Assembly: GCF_036588685.1 (NCBI RefSeq)
Contig: NC_086374.1
Coordinates: 89,026,059-89,090,058 of the forward strand
DNA from: Mytilus trossulus
Taxonomy: Eukaryota; Mollusca; Bivalvia; Mytilida; Mytilidae
Direction of reading: 5' to 3'
DNA length: 64,000 nt
Positions 1 through 13,700 of this stretch are shown here, in pieces; the stretch's first letter is position 1, and every line of letters starts with the position of its first letter. The notes below the pieces were generated by a model. The model made no database searches and was not told where the DNA came from. It saw nothing but the letters and a program-made list of their open reading frames with translations. The position numbers and the translations under genes were made by a program.

Positions 1-2450
1 GTTTCTTTGTAAGTGCACAACATTCATAACTAATTCAGAGATGTTAATATTCATTAAATGGGTCTGACCTGACTAGCGAATTTTGACAAGTACCACCACA
101 AATCTGGAGTGTTTTATAATATTATTCCTAAAATGATGTATTAACAACCTGGAATGGCAAAATCAAAATAGATTTCAACAACCATGAGTTTTCAGTCTGT
201 ATAATTGCAATAATTCATCTGAGAAGAAAAAACGTAAACCTAATAAGTTTTTATAAGTTTAAAAATGTTTAAGCACCCTCTACAGTACCAACTGGGACTT
301 GCAGTCTACAAACTGTTTTATTATAATTCTGTATTTGCAAAACATACAAAAACCAATTTTGGTTATGGCAAATACATTGACAAAACAAACATAATCAAAC
401 ATAATGAAAACTCGACAATATTATAAGAGGTATGATAAAAAATTTATTGACCCAGTACTAGAAAATGAAACCATAAGCACTTGATGCATTTTGTGTGTCT
501 CGTACACTTTTTAAACCAAGTTGGATGTTGATCAGTAATGTCGACTTTGTGTTGGACAAACAACATCTCAATCAATCAGTCCAATGAAGGGACTGATGTT
601 TGTGTATTGGTGGTTACCATGTGTATTTATGCATCACATTGTATGCAGCTCCAACATTCTCATCCTCTAGTGAATCTTCAACTCATCTCTAACGAGGTGG
701 CATGTATTCAGTCAATTTATTTCTGGGTCTTATATAGGTGATCTTTAGTAGTAAACTTCTATGTCTTTTGGTCTCTGCTGAAGAGTTGTGTCATCGGAAA
801 CCATACCACTTCATATTTTTATATTGAACAGATTCTGCCAACAACCCAACAAGTTCAGATGATTCAAATATATCTTGATCTTGTTCATAGTAAACCCCTT
901 TAACGATGATTGCTCAAGCAAGCCGAGTTAAACTTTTAAAAGGGGGATTAATTCTTAATATGCATAAAATATATGCCACTGGACGTTCAGCACACGATCA
1001 ATTCAAAGAACCTGAAGTGAATCTACTATTTAAACTTTTCAGTTATCGTACGTCCTCTTATCTAGAAGTGGGGTTTACATTGCAATCACATTGTCTCTGT
1101 CCGTTTGCCCAACAAAAATAATCGGCACTTTCACAAAAACCGCTAACCAGAATGGTTTCGAATTTGATCTGCTGCTTGACGGTGATGAGTTGTGACAACT
1201 TGCATATGATTCCGGTGAACAACGTTTCTGTATATTAGGCATACATTCACTAAACTATCGAACCAGTCTTTGGTGTGCATCACAAGCTTTTTAAAAGACT
1301 ATTATGAATTGATATTAAATAAATAAAGAAACAAACAAAAAAGTATAAAAAAAATGGTGGGTCCGTGTGCTCGTTTTTTGAGATATAGCGTTTGAAATTT
1401 CGGCGGGAAATTTTTCTCTCTAGATTTTTCATATATTTAACATTGACACCTTTTTTGTTACAAACAGTATGAAAAAATAACAAGAATTTTGTAAAATTTT
1501 GAAATATGGCTTTTTCGTTAAACTTTATGTTATAAAATTGCAAAAAAGTAAAGTAGGGGTTAGTGGGCAATTTTTTAATGGAGACATGGATCAAACCAGA
1601 GGATTCCGAAAATTGGGCAAAAAATCCAAAAATGGAGGAGCAAACATCCTTAAATTGCCTTTTTCGATTTGTTGCGGACGTGTTATGCAGTTTCAACTTA
1701 CATAATTTTCTTTTGACTTCACCAGAACAATTGTTTTCTGTTCTCATGATAAAAAAATATCTCTTTTTTTATAATTCCACTGTTCTGACGTTGAAGAGAT
1801 CGTCATTAGAAGTATTGACGAAATAATTAAACCGGTTATAAAACCTTATATGGGAGTATATCAACATGACATTTATTTCACAATGAATTATTAAATAAAA
1901 GTTTTAATTAATGAGTTTAGTGTAGGTAATCACTATTAGAAAGAGACAATTGAAAAAGAATTAAAATTACTAACGTATTATTTTAAAGTTTATAGCATAA
2001 TATATATTGAATTGCGTTGTTCTGCGTGTCGTTAAACATGTTATTCATTTGTTTATTAAAAAGGTCATATAAGCATAAATACTGATTACACCATTCATAT
2101 TTAATATTCTGGTATTTAAAGTAATTAATAAAACTTTGTCATTTATTATCCTTGTTACCAAAATTTGCGTAGTGTTTTGTCGGATATTTACTTTTGATAC
2201 TGTTATTGAATTGTAGACCTCGATGATTTTTATTTCATGGCATGTTATTTTTTAACAGAGTAGCGAACATCCTTAAGTTTTGCAAGCAGACGACGTTGCC
2301 TACTACCAGCAGAACAGGATACCACTATTAGCCGCTAATATTTGATTGGATGAAATATAATTGATGTTATACTCGTAAGCAGCCGTCTAACACGTTAGTA
2401 TGGATAGGGGGTATGAGTGGCCGTTCGTGTCATTTGCGGGATATAATGAT
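1..2450. other. Left flank, no gene recognised
   Basis: AT-rich DNA in which I could not assemble a gene. Short open frames on both strands (for example 1280-1747 on the minus strand, 155 codons) mirror each other, lack splice context and match no family I know. The part around 750-830 resembles, on the minus strand, the mussel repeat containing GAGACAACTC that is also seen near 57980. Possible exons of a gene lying to the left cannot be excluded. Confidence 0.4.
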
Positions 2451-2459
2451 CGCGTTTGT

Positions 2460-3030
2460 GAAAATAACGCGTTACTTTGTTTTAAAAACTAACGCGTTAT
2501 TTCTACATTTAATCGCGTTAATTTCCAAAACTAACGCGTTATTACAAAAAAACTATCGCGATATTTGATATTTAGTATTGATTTGAAATATTATCAAACT
2601 AACGCGTTAATTTCATAAATAACGCATGTTTAAGGAATGACTGTAATAATTTTCTGTCTATGAAGAAATAACATAAAAAATGTGGTACACACTGAATAAC
2701 GCACGTAACGGGTTATTTGACAGTGTGCACAACACCTTTTATGTTATTTCGAATAAACAGAAAAATTATTACAGTCATTCCCTGTAATTTAATTCTAGAT
2801 TCCATATTCAAGAAGTAAATCATGAAAAAACGTTGATGACGTCACAGTCAAATGACAAAATTACGTCTATGGGCTGATAAAAAAAATCGCAAAGCCAATC
2901 AGGAGACGTGTTACATCCTAAATTAAATTATTTATAAATGACAAGATATTTAAAAAAAACTAACGCGTTATTTTTTAAAACTATCGCGTGACTTTGTTAA
3001 ACTAACGCGTTATTTCTACATTTTATCGAC
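2460..3030. repeat. Cluster of TAACGCGTTA palindromes around a foldback
   Basis: The motif CTAACGCGTTATT or a close variant recurs at least six times (about 2465, 2490, 2538, 2600, 2960 and 3003). CTAACGCGTTATTTCTACAT is present almost unchanged at both ends of the block. Between the copies lies an imperfect palindrome with arms 2634-2694 and 2721-2781. This looks like a non-autonomous mobile element or satellite fragment. I know of no family name for it. Confidence 0.6.
2634..2781. repeat. Foldback with two 61 bp arms
   Basis: The left arm begins GGAATGACTGTAATAATTTT and the right arm is its inverse, ending AATTATTACAGTCATTCC. By eye the arms agree at roughly 85 percent of positions, and about 26 bases lie between them. 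The transcript of either strand could form a long hairpin. Confidence 0.8.
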
Positions 3031-3265
3031 TAGTTAGTCAGGTTCCCGAACTGAGAATGCCATGTCAAAATAAAACGAAAAAAGACTGAAAGACAAACAA
3101 AATTAATACAAAACAAATCATAGAAAACTAAAGACTGAGCAACACGAACCACGCCAAAAAGCAGGGAGGTTATCTCAGGTTCTCCGCAAGCCAGGTGGAC
3201 ATTCAGATACTTCTCAAATGACACAGAATATGTTAAGTTCGTGTGATGTGTCCGAATTTCCTCCA
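3030..3265 (-). repeat. Dispersed mussel repeat B, fragment
   Basis: Shares wording with 23040-23240 (same orientation) and 8310-8530 (opposite orientation): GACAAACAAA, CATAGAAAACTA, AACACGAACC and ATCTCAGGT occur in the same order. It is a degenerate copy. No coding function is seen. Confidence 0.6.
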
Positions 3266-3744
3266 TCAAAACTAATGTCAGACTACTAGAAAAAATTATT
3301 AAAATGAAATGCGTGTAGCAACTTGATTATGATTTCAAATTAAAATATCTTTCCTCAATTTTAGTATGGTTTGTGTTGCTGAATTTTGTTGTTTTTTCGT
3401 GGGTGTAGAGATTTGCGGATAATTGTCCTTCATCTCTGAGACTTCAGCAACAGTATCATATTATAGCAGTTCATCATCATTTTTTTTATGTCCGCATACT
3501 GTAGCAGGACCTTCGTTGACTTATGGACATCTTATACGTTCAGGTATTTCGATCACTTCCAATCTTTTATGGTAGTATTCTTTATATAGCACAAAAATGT
3601 CACTATTCACCTCAAAAGCTTTGAAAATAACCTTTAAACAGACTGATTAAGAAAAGATATAGTTACGATGCTGTTGCCAGGTCATTAAAGATTGCATATT
3701 TTGGCTTTAATAATGGTTCACTTATAGGGTCTTCATCGGAAATA

Positions 3745-4370
3745 AACACATTTATTTTGAAAAAAACAGTTGTTGGCATGCCATGAGTTTGTTCTTCTCA
3801 TATTTTTTATGATAGTATGATACTAAACCCCTAACGGGAGGGAGTGTACCTGATATTCATATGATGAAGACATAATCTTTCAGTCAGTTAACTTCTAGTA
3901 GTCTGTTGTTATTTATGTATTATTGTCATTTTATTTATTTTCTTTTGTTACATCTTCTGACATTGGACTCGGACTTTTCTTGAACTGAATTTTAATGTAC
4001 GTATTGTAATGCGTTTACTTATCTACATTGGCTAGATGTATAGGGGGAGAGTTGAGATATCATAAACATGTTTAACCCCGTCGCAATTTTGCGCCTGTCC
4101 CAAGTCAGGAGCCTCGCCTTTGTTAGTCTTGTGTGATTTTTAATTTTAGTTTCTTGTGTATAATTCGGAGTTTATTTTGACGTCCATTATCACTGAAATA
4201 GTATACATATTTTTAAGGGGCCAGCTGAAGGACGCCTCCGGGTGCGGGAGTTTTATTGCTTCGTTGAAGACCCATATTGGTAGCCTTCGGTTGTTGTCTG
4301 CTGTATGGTCGGGTTGTTGTCGCTTTGACACAGTCCCCATTACCGTTCTCAATCTTATTAGTTTGGCTTA
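3745..4370 (+). repeat. Dispersed mussel repeat A, long copy
   Basis: A roughly 600 bp unit with the landmarks CATCTTCTGACAT, CCTGTCCCAAGTCAGGAGCC, GGGGCCAGCTGAAGGACGCC and the tail CCGTTCTCAATCTTATT. The same landmarks recur in order at 40385-40890 (+), 33905-34245 (-), 17500-17700 (+, degraded) and, for the tail only, at 47482-47562 (-) and 52140-52200 (+). Copies keep the tail and lose the front, which suggests retroposition with 5' truncation, but no coding part or poly-A tail was seen. Confidence 0.75.
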
Positions 4371-7300
4371 ACTACCCGGTTTATCGTTGCGTCGTCCTAC
4401 ACCATGGTGTAGTTACAATGAATGTAACAACAGCATAGAAAATAAATACCATACTTTATATTACAAAGAACGAAAAAACAAAACAAAACAAAAACCCAAA
4501 CAAACAATCGAACATTTAGTCATTCATAATTTTTGATTGTCCAAATAGCTAATTTTCCTGGATTGCGTAAAGTGCACCATGAAATATCTCATAAGGAAAT
4601 GAAATCATTTTTTGTTCAATGTATATCCATTTATTAAAGCGTCAAAGAAGTTTTGTATTATGCAAAACACTACATTAATGTGCATACTGAGTACAACCAT
4701 TTACGTTATCACACATATCATTTTTACATATCATAATTTAAAATATATAATGTATTGTATTCTCTGCATGTTTTGTGAATATTCTACTTCTACAAGCTAT
4801 GGTGGAATTCAATACTTAATTAGTTTAAACAAACTAGTGTCTCATCTGCATATTTAAGCAAAAAGAATATGTTTAAACTAAGAGAAATAATTAAAATATT
4901 GAATAAACATGACATCCTAGAAATCGCCACTTGTTACCCATCCCTAATGGCTTTTTTGTCAGAACCCAACGCAGTGCAGTTCTTTTGTGTTTTATACGTG
5001 TCCAAAAGGTACACAAAGGGTTGATACATTTACAAACACGTCAGGAAGAAAATCGTTATAACAAATCGTGAAAACGTTTAAATTATTTAATAAAAAAACT
5101 CTATTCTTTTCTACATAATTTCCTTCAAATCAACATGTATATGTAATTAAAAACTTCATTTGAAGAACCCCACACATATTTTAATTAATGCACCACAAAA
5201 CGTGTTAATTATGAAATCATTTGGTGTGGACATAAATTGATTTAAAATGAAACGTCAATCATCTTCTATTTAAAACAATTAACTGACGTACGAATTCATG
5301 TCCTCATTAGCATAACTTTACATAAGTAATAAGTACACTTCCCTCTTTCTTACAATAACACTAGGTAGTTCCAGGAGTAAATAACAAATTAAACAGGTAT
5401 GATAGTTTAAAAATTGATTATGTTTTCTCTTACTGTTATATATTCCTGAGAAATCTGCAGCAAGTTATATTACTTTCTTTATTTACGTAAAGTTATGTTC
5501 AGTGGCGGATTATATGGACTTGAGATCCTGTTGAAACTGACTCCTCTTGCCGAGTGCTTTTACACACCAATTGTGTGGCAAAGTTTAAGGGAAAAGGATT
5601 TATTATGAAAAGTCTCAAATACAGGATTTGTACCATTGATACATATCAATTTAAAATGCCGTTTAGAGAAACCAAGGAGTTCATAAAACCTCCTTGGTAT
5701 GACCTCCTTGGAGAAACCGATGAATTGTGAAAAAAGAAAAAAATCATCTGAACTGAAAATAGAGAAAATGTGTCACTATTTGAAGTATTACCTGAAATCG
5801 TGTCATTCTTATTTTTTTTAATCCTTAAATGTGACAAAGATATTAATATGAAAATCGCATTACGATGATATGATACCTGAATTTAAATGACATACAAGAA
5901 GCCAATGATAATTGCATAAATTGCACTTATTGACAGGAAGGAAATTTAGTAGACTTTTTACCGAAAGACGTGCACATTTTGATTTAAAATTCAATTTCCT
6001 TGTACTGGATGTAATAAAGCTGTATGACACATGCACTTGCTGTGCAACTCATTGTGTCATATTAAAACAACGTCTTTGGTTTTCGTCTTACAGAATTTAA
6101 TTGTCGGACTATATTAGATTGAGTTTACTACCATTAAGTGAAGGTTGATTGAATTTCGGTAAGGACAGACTTAGATCGTTTTTATTACCATTGTAGTTTT
6201 GTTGGTTATAATTTGGCTACGACGATATTTTTCCCATATTATATGCTTATGTTTCATATCTTACGAAAGGAAATACTAAATATTGTCAATACACATCACA
6301 GTGGATGTCTGAAAGACAGCAGGACATATTCTTCATCTCCGACTTCTAATGATAACGTCTCATTACGATACAGATACTGTGTTGAAGAATTTCTTACAAG
6401 GATCTGACAACACTCCGCTTTAATTTCTGTTCTGGTAGTCCTTACACCAACCAATGCAATTTCATCTTTAAAATTTTTAAACGTATGTATTGAATTGGCA
6501 AAACTAGATCCAGAAATATCTTAATGAAGCGTATTCAGATTCTTGTGAGCAAAGCTTGGACACATGATTTCGTTTTTAATCAGACTTTTATCTATTCTTT
6601 TTTTTTATTTAGTATGTCACACTTTATTATCTGCTTATTATACTAACAGACGCAATATGTAAGACATATCAAAGTCTGTTGGACATGATTACAGAATCCA
6701 ATGGTTTATAATGCCAATACGAACAACAGACAACCATCTGCTGTTCATGATAGTAGAAGTAATTTCCGTAATTAGTTAATAGTTTTTTTAAAAGGCAATC
6801 AGGAACATATAATCTTTTGTCTTTGCCGTAGATATCGCTATTATGGAGTATGTGTAGTTGCATACCTTTATTTCGTTTATTTAATGATATGCTTGTCTTC
6901 CTTAAACTCGATCTAAAATATTCCCTTTGAGGTTTGCTTTCCTTTAAGTGACGTCTATATTATGCCGTTTTTTGCTTATATCAATAAAACGAGTATTGTG
7001 TGAATCCACGATCGACATTTCGATAAAAAAATCCTTTTCTACAAATATAAACTACATGTACCTATTTGTTCGTACAAAACCATTTTACAATTCAACATCA
7101 TTTGAACCTGTATTTACGTGGCTTTGCCACCCTCAATTTACTCCTAAGCTAGAGATCGATTAGGCTAAAGCATGCTCAGTTATTGAAAAGAAAAAATGTT
7201 AACATTCAAAAGAGAAACAAAGAAACCACCGGGAACAACCGTTTAATTGACTTGTTCATACAGGTAAACGACGAGGTACATATTTCTTTTAACGTATGAT

Positions 7301-7739
7301 AAGAATCAAACACACCTATGAAAATTATAACTGTACGATTGCACGTGCTTGTTTGTGAATATATTTTTATTTTATGTTTATATCAGATTATATAACCATC
7401 GACATTCATACATATATATACATTCCTCGGGGGGGGGGGGGGGGGGGTCTTCTAGATGGCTGGTTTAAATGGTGTGTAGTTTACAATGCACACGAAATTC
7501 TGAAACATTGTAACGAGTCCCTGAACTTTAAATTGTTTCTTTGGATTTTTTTTATTGGTTAATCGAATATAGGAATTTGTGTCCATCGATGAAAATGAGT
7601 TTGACCGCTCTTTAACTACTTATTTTCATTATCAACATAAGGTTTAATGCAAGGATATCGAATCATACCATATGTATATCTGCCATTATATAATTATATA
7701 TTTTTTTTTAATTTCAGATATCTGCATGGTTCCAGCAAA
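4371..7739. other. Intergenic, upstream of the ZP gene
   Basis: No gene recognised. It includes AT-rich stretches, a lone CAGTGGCGGATT at about 5500 that resembles the end of the GGCGGATC inverted-repeat family, and a poly-G run at about 7430-7447. A good acceptor (TTTAATTTCAG, ending 7718) lies just before the ZP start codon, so an untranslated first exon probably lies somewhere in this stretch. I could not fix it. Confidence 0.5.
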
Positions 7740-10700
7740 ATGAATATTTTAACTAAATTAACAATTTTTGTGCTTATGTGCTATGGTAAGTCTTGTTTTG
7801 AGTCATATGTGTTTAATTAATCATTAAATCAATTAGGTTATTTTCTCTTTCTCGAATTAAAGTTGATGGATTGCACATGCCCTTATTGGCAAATGAATGA
7901 ACTACTCATGCAGCTTTTAAGTTAACTGTTGGATCTCAATAAAAAACATACATTCAGTTTTTGTGTTGCTGAATGATGACAGAACATTGTTTGTAGTACA
8001 AGGACACCAACAAGTTTTGATTTAGAACTTTACATAACAATCTGGCGAAAAGCAAAACACAGATGTTCTGTACATCACATACAAGCAAAAAAAATAGTTT
8101 TTGTGACAGTCGCTCCAAGGTATATTTCATGCATACGTAGTAGAAGATGGGTTTAAACATGTGAATGCATCTGGTCGCATTCAGTTTTGAGTGGTGGAGA
8201 TTCCGAATAACATCGTCATCTACGGTTATACAAAATAAGCAGATGCGGTATGCTAACCAATAGGACAACTATCTACTAAAGACCATTTGAAGATAATGTA
8301 AACAGCTATATTCCAAATGTGGGGCAGGATCTGTTTACCCTTCCGAAGCACCTGAGATCACCCCTAGTTTTTGGTGGGGTTCGTGTTGTTTATTCTTTAG
8401 TTTTATATGTTGTGTCATGTGTACTATTGTTTATTTGTCCTTTTCATTTTTAGCCATGGCGTTGTCAGTTTATTTTCGATTTATGAGTTTGATTGTCCCT
8501 CTGGTATCTTTCGTCTCTCTTCTATTAATAATGAACAGTCGTCAACATTGAGAAATAGTTTGTTTTAATATATACGTTGGCTACTTGAACTAATATCAGT
8601 TTACGCATTTTAAACAACTGTCGTTACGCAACATCTTTTGAATGTGTATGGTTAAATTGGTGATTTTTTCCCTAATTATTATGGTTTTGAGTACTGCCTT
8701 TCAATGCTTTATCTTTAAATAAGAATTGTTATTTAAATTATTTTCTATAGTATCAGCTAAATATAACTGCAAGATGGATGGTTGTCAAAATGGAGGAAAT
8801 TGTACATACTTTGGAAACTGTGAATGTGCACATGGTTACGTTGGATACGACTGTGGTGTTCAGATGGGTATGTGTAAAATTAAAATGTGCATATATTTTG
8901 TCAGCTAAAGCCGTTGAAATAATAAAAAAAAAAAGTTATAGTTCTGATCAATAAAAAATCACATATTTACTTTGTACAACAGTATTTCAATATCACAATA
9001 TTTTTAATATATAGCTACCAAATGTAATAATTAAAATTGTTTGTTGTAAGAGACCAATGAAAGGTTGCTGTGAATCATTACCTTTGTCATTACTGCTTCT
9101 TTTATTTACAGTTTGAAACATTGCTGAAATGTTACTATAAACTATTTTATAATTAAAAAAGGTTAAAGATTATTTATTTTGTACAGAAAAAAAATGCCTA
9201 ACATGCAATGTAAACGACGTTGATGTTGGAATATACTCGGAAATATATTACCCAACATAAGCATGTAGGTAAAAATAATTTCTATATGGAATGTTTAGAA
9301 AGTCAGAATTTATTTTATACGCTCTTTTTTGTAGCTTTAAGAAGTTTTGGACCAAGTTGTACAATTGAATGCATGAACGGTGGCACATGTTTCAACACAA
9401 ACATGTGTTACTGTACAGAGTCATTTCACGGCAATCGTTGTCAATATCAAAAAGGTAAGTATAAGCATAAATGTAATTGATTGGAAAAAAAGCAGAAGAA
9501 GGGTAAAACTTTTAATAGATTTTAGATACAAGAAAATGTTTGTGTTCTACAACGACTGGCATGACCAAATCTGATTAGTTTTAGAGAAAATAGGTATAAG
9601 AATAACAATCTGAAATGACCATTAATTCAAGCATAACTCTAAAGCTTTCATTCCTTCTCTAGCTTTGTATTGAAATTTATCTTGATTGTTTGTATTTTCT
9701 TTCTTTTTTGGTGTTTAACATCTTGAAATTCTTACTTTTGTAGAAAAGATTAAAAACTTCTTTTTTTTTTAAATTAACTTATCTACACACGAAAAATAGT
9801 TTCTACTAGATCTATCAATTCCCATTAATTGTTTTAGAAAACATTCAGTGTGGATTGGAAGGAATACAGATTACAATTATGACCTCAACAAAATTCCAAG
9901 GGGAGGTTACAACAAAACCTAACAGCACAGGATGTCAGTTTAGAAATTTCATGGCTTCGAACGCGACTTTATTACGATCATACAGACTGATAACTCCATT
10001 ATCACTACAAACAACAAACCCATGTCACAGAGCAATAAACAGAACGGTTACTGTAAGTATATAATCTGTTGAATAACACGAAGCATTATTAAAAATTGTG
10101 AAAGTCACAATGACTTCTCAAAACTGTTCTTTTAAGTAAATATCAAAATTACAAGTAATACATCAGACATGATCGTAGTTTCAACGTATGAGCAACGTTA
10201 TATTAAAATTTTGAATGCTTTTCAAGGAAGAGGTGTTGTGCACACAAAATCATATCTTGTTTACGTTTTATAAGCCATTTGTCTCTAAGACTTGCAAGGT
10301 AAAAAGAAATCATGAGATTTTAAAACATGAATACTCACTTTCCTTATATAGGTACATCAACTTTGAAATGAGTCTTTTTGTATGGGTAATCCTTCGTTTT
10401 ATAAATCGATTTGACTTTGCACTGAATTTGAGCATACCCTTATGATAATTTAAAACATCGATAAGAGAAATACGTACCGCCATCACTATGTTAGAAAAAT
10501 CTCAAAACAAATGATATTTTGTCAAATTTTTAAGTAAATGATTGTTTGATTCAACAAATCTTTATATGAGGAAAGAAAAAACAACTCCACTTTATGGGTG
10601 TGGTTATATAACAGTTTGACGGAGTTGTAAGGATATCTCACCAAAGACGTATCGTCTTTAAAAGATTAAAAAAGGTGAATGGGCCAAATGAAGTACGAAG

Positions 10701-13700
10701 TTAAAAAGCCTATTAATGTTAATGAAAAAAAACATCTGTTATGATATGATTCCCGTGTACACAATATGTGTACGTTAAATGACCACCATCCAATACGCCT
10801 GATACCATAAGTTTGGAAAGACAACAATCTAATACAATTAAGAGCACAAATAAGGGCATTAAATGTACTGATGAAACAGAATGAGGTCGAATTTGGTCCA
10901 AGGAATTGTAGTTTAGTTTATGCACAATAACACAATTTCAATAAGAAGGATTTTACAGATTTTATTTGAATGATGCCGACGCACACATACTATTGGACGG
11001 AAAGAATGATGAAGGACTCAACAACAACTAGCAAAAATACCGTCGCAGTGATAATATAAATTATGTAGAAACTGGACCTGCATCGTCGTTACTATTATTG
11101 TTTTTAGTATTTGACAATGCAAAGTATACGAAGTCTTTTCATGCAAAATTATAAATTGTCCGGACGTTCTAATTAAAATAAAATTATTTTAAGACAGTCA
11201 CAACCATCATAGAACTTAATCGACATTGACACGAATTTTATTATCAGTAGAACACAAAGCAGAACAAAGAGTACAGCTAAGGCAAACGTAAGCTATGGCC
11301 ACGAAAGAAGTTTCCCGGATAAATTGAATCCACAGGAAACATCAATTACAATCAAAGATATCAAGAAAATACCATTTGACAATATGTATAGATGAAATGA
11401 TATGAAGACAAATTAAGAATCGAACCATCATTGGCACATGAAACCCTTTTATTCCAAACGAGAAAATATAATCGACAATACCAAACTTTAAAAATGCAAT
11501 CAAAGACACTTGAACAGATTGAAAATTTAAGGCAAAATAGAACGTTTCAAGTAGCTGCAATTTCAAAAAATAATAAAAACAGATATGATTTTTATCACAT
11601 AAAAACTATATGGCTTATAGTCAGTCTAAGTCTACCAAAATCAATAAATCATCTTACGCATAAAATTGCTTCATAATAGCAACATTGTTATTATAACTTC
11701 GTGGTTATAGATGATTTGAAACAGTATAGATTTTGACAACTACTTCAATGTATGACAACATATGCAACCTTTTGCAGATTAAGAAATTTTCACACCAAAA
11801 TTGCAGTGGTAATTGGTACATTAAAAATATTCAGCAATATTACCAAATTTATATTTTGTTTTTCATGAAATTCTGGTGTTTTGGCGATTATACCTGGAAT
11901 GTTTGCCATTAACAAAGCAACAATCAGGTTGAACTAAACTAGTTTTGCTAAATTTGAAGTATAGTTGATAAACTCACATAATCTCGTTGGTAACCATTTT
12001 TTGTCTCTTTCTTGTATTTGTATCTGTATTGTGCATTATGTATATTAATTCATTTGTGCATTTCTTTGATATTTTGATTTCACATTTGAACATCCGTAAA
12101 CTACTATTGCCTCTAACTTATATTGATTTTTTTTTCTACGAGAATGAAATATCTAATGTACAATAATGTACAATATGTATAACTTTAATTATGCCAATGC
12201 AAATTCTACTTGGCGGATAAAATCAACGGAGACTGAATGAAAGCTACCGAACTTGTGGTTTTTATTGAAAGATTTTTTTCCATCCCCTTTTGATAATTAT
12301 TGACATGGAAATAACTAGAGGCTCTAAAGAGCCTGTGTCGCTCACCTTGGTCTATGTGAATATTAAACAAAGGAAGCAGATGGATTCATGACAAAATTGT
12401 GTTTTGGTGATGGTGATGTGTTTGTAAATCTTACTTTACTAAACAGTCTTGCTGCTTACAATTATTTCTATCTATAATGAACTTGGCCCAGTAGTTTCAG
12501 TGGAAAATGTTAATAAAAATTTACAAATTTTATGAAAATTGTTAAAAATTGACTATAAAGGACAATTACTCCTTAGTGGGTCAATTGACCATTTTCAGAT
12601 TTGCTCTAATTGCTTTGTTTTTTGAGTTATAAGCCAAAGACTGCATTTTACCCACATATTCTAATTTTAGACGTGGCGGCCATCTTGGTTGGTTGACCGG
12701 GTCACGCCATACATTTTTTAAACTAGATAACCAAAAGATGATTGTGGCCAAGTTTGGATTTATTTGGCCAAGTAGTTTCAGGGGAGAAGATTTTTGTAAA
12801 AGATAACTAAGATTTACGAAAAATGGTTAAAAATTGACTATAAAGGGCAATAACTCCTAAAGGGGTCAACTGACCATTTCGGTCATGTTGACTTATTTGT
12901 AAATCTTACTTTGCTGAACATAATTGCTGTTTACAGTTTATCTCTATCTATAATAATATTCAAGATAATAACCAAAAACAGCAAAATTTCCTCAAAATTA
13001 CTAATTCAGGGGCAGCAACCCAACAACGGGTTGTCCGATTCGTCTGAAAATTTCAGGGCAGATAGATCTTGACCTGATAAACATTTTTACCTCATGTCAG
13101 ATTTCCACTTAATGCTTTGGTTTTTGAGTTATAAGCCAAAAATTGCATTTTACCCCTATGTTCTATTTTTAGCCGTGGCGGCCATCTTGGTTGGTTGACC
13201 GGGTCATGCCACACATTTTTTAAACTAGATACCACAAAGATGATTGTGGCCAAGATTGGATTAATTTGGCCAAGTAGTTTCAGAGGAGAAGATTTTTGTA
13301 AAAGATAACTAAGATTTACGAAAAATGGTTAAAAATTGACTTAAAGGGCAATAACTCCTAAAGGGGTCAACTGACCATTTCGGTCATGTTGACTTATTTG
13401 TAAATCTTACTTTGCTGAACATAATTGCTGTTTACAGTTTATCTCTATCTATAATAATATTCAAGATAATAACCAAAAAACAGCAAAATTTCCTCAAAAT
13501 TACAAATTCAGGGGCAGCAACCCAACAACGGATTGTCTGATTCATCTGAAAATTTCAGGGCTGATAGATCTTGACCTGATAAACATTTTTACCCCATGTC
13601 AGATTTCCTCTAAATGCTTTGGTTTTTGAGTTATAAGCCAAAAACTGCATTTTACCCCTATGTTCTATTTTTAGCCGTGGCGGCCATCTTGGTTGGTTGA

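Noticed and set aside
1280..1747. 155-codon minus-strand open frame, the longest in the window
   Set aside because: No domain, low-complexity Phe/Lys/Asn content, open frames on the opposite strand too, and no splice context. Treated as chance in AT-rich DNA.
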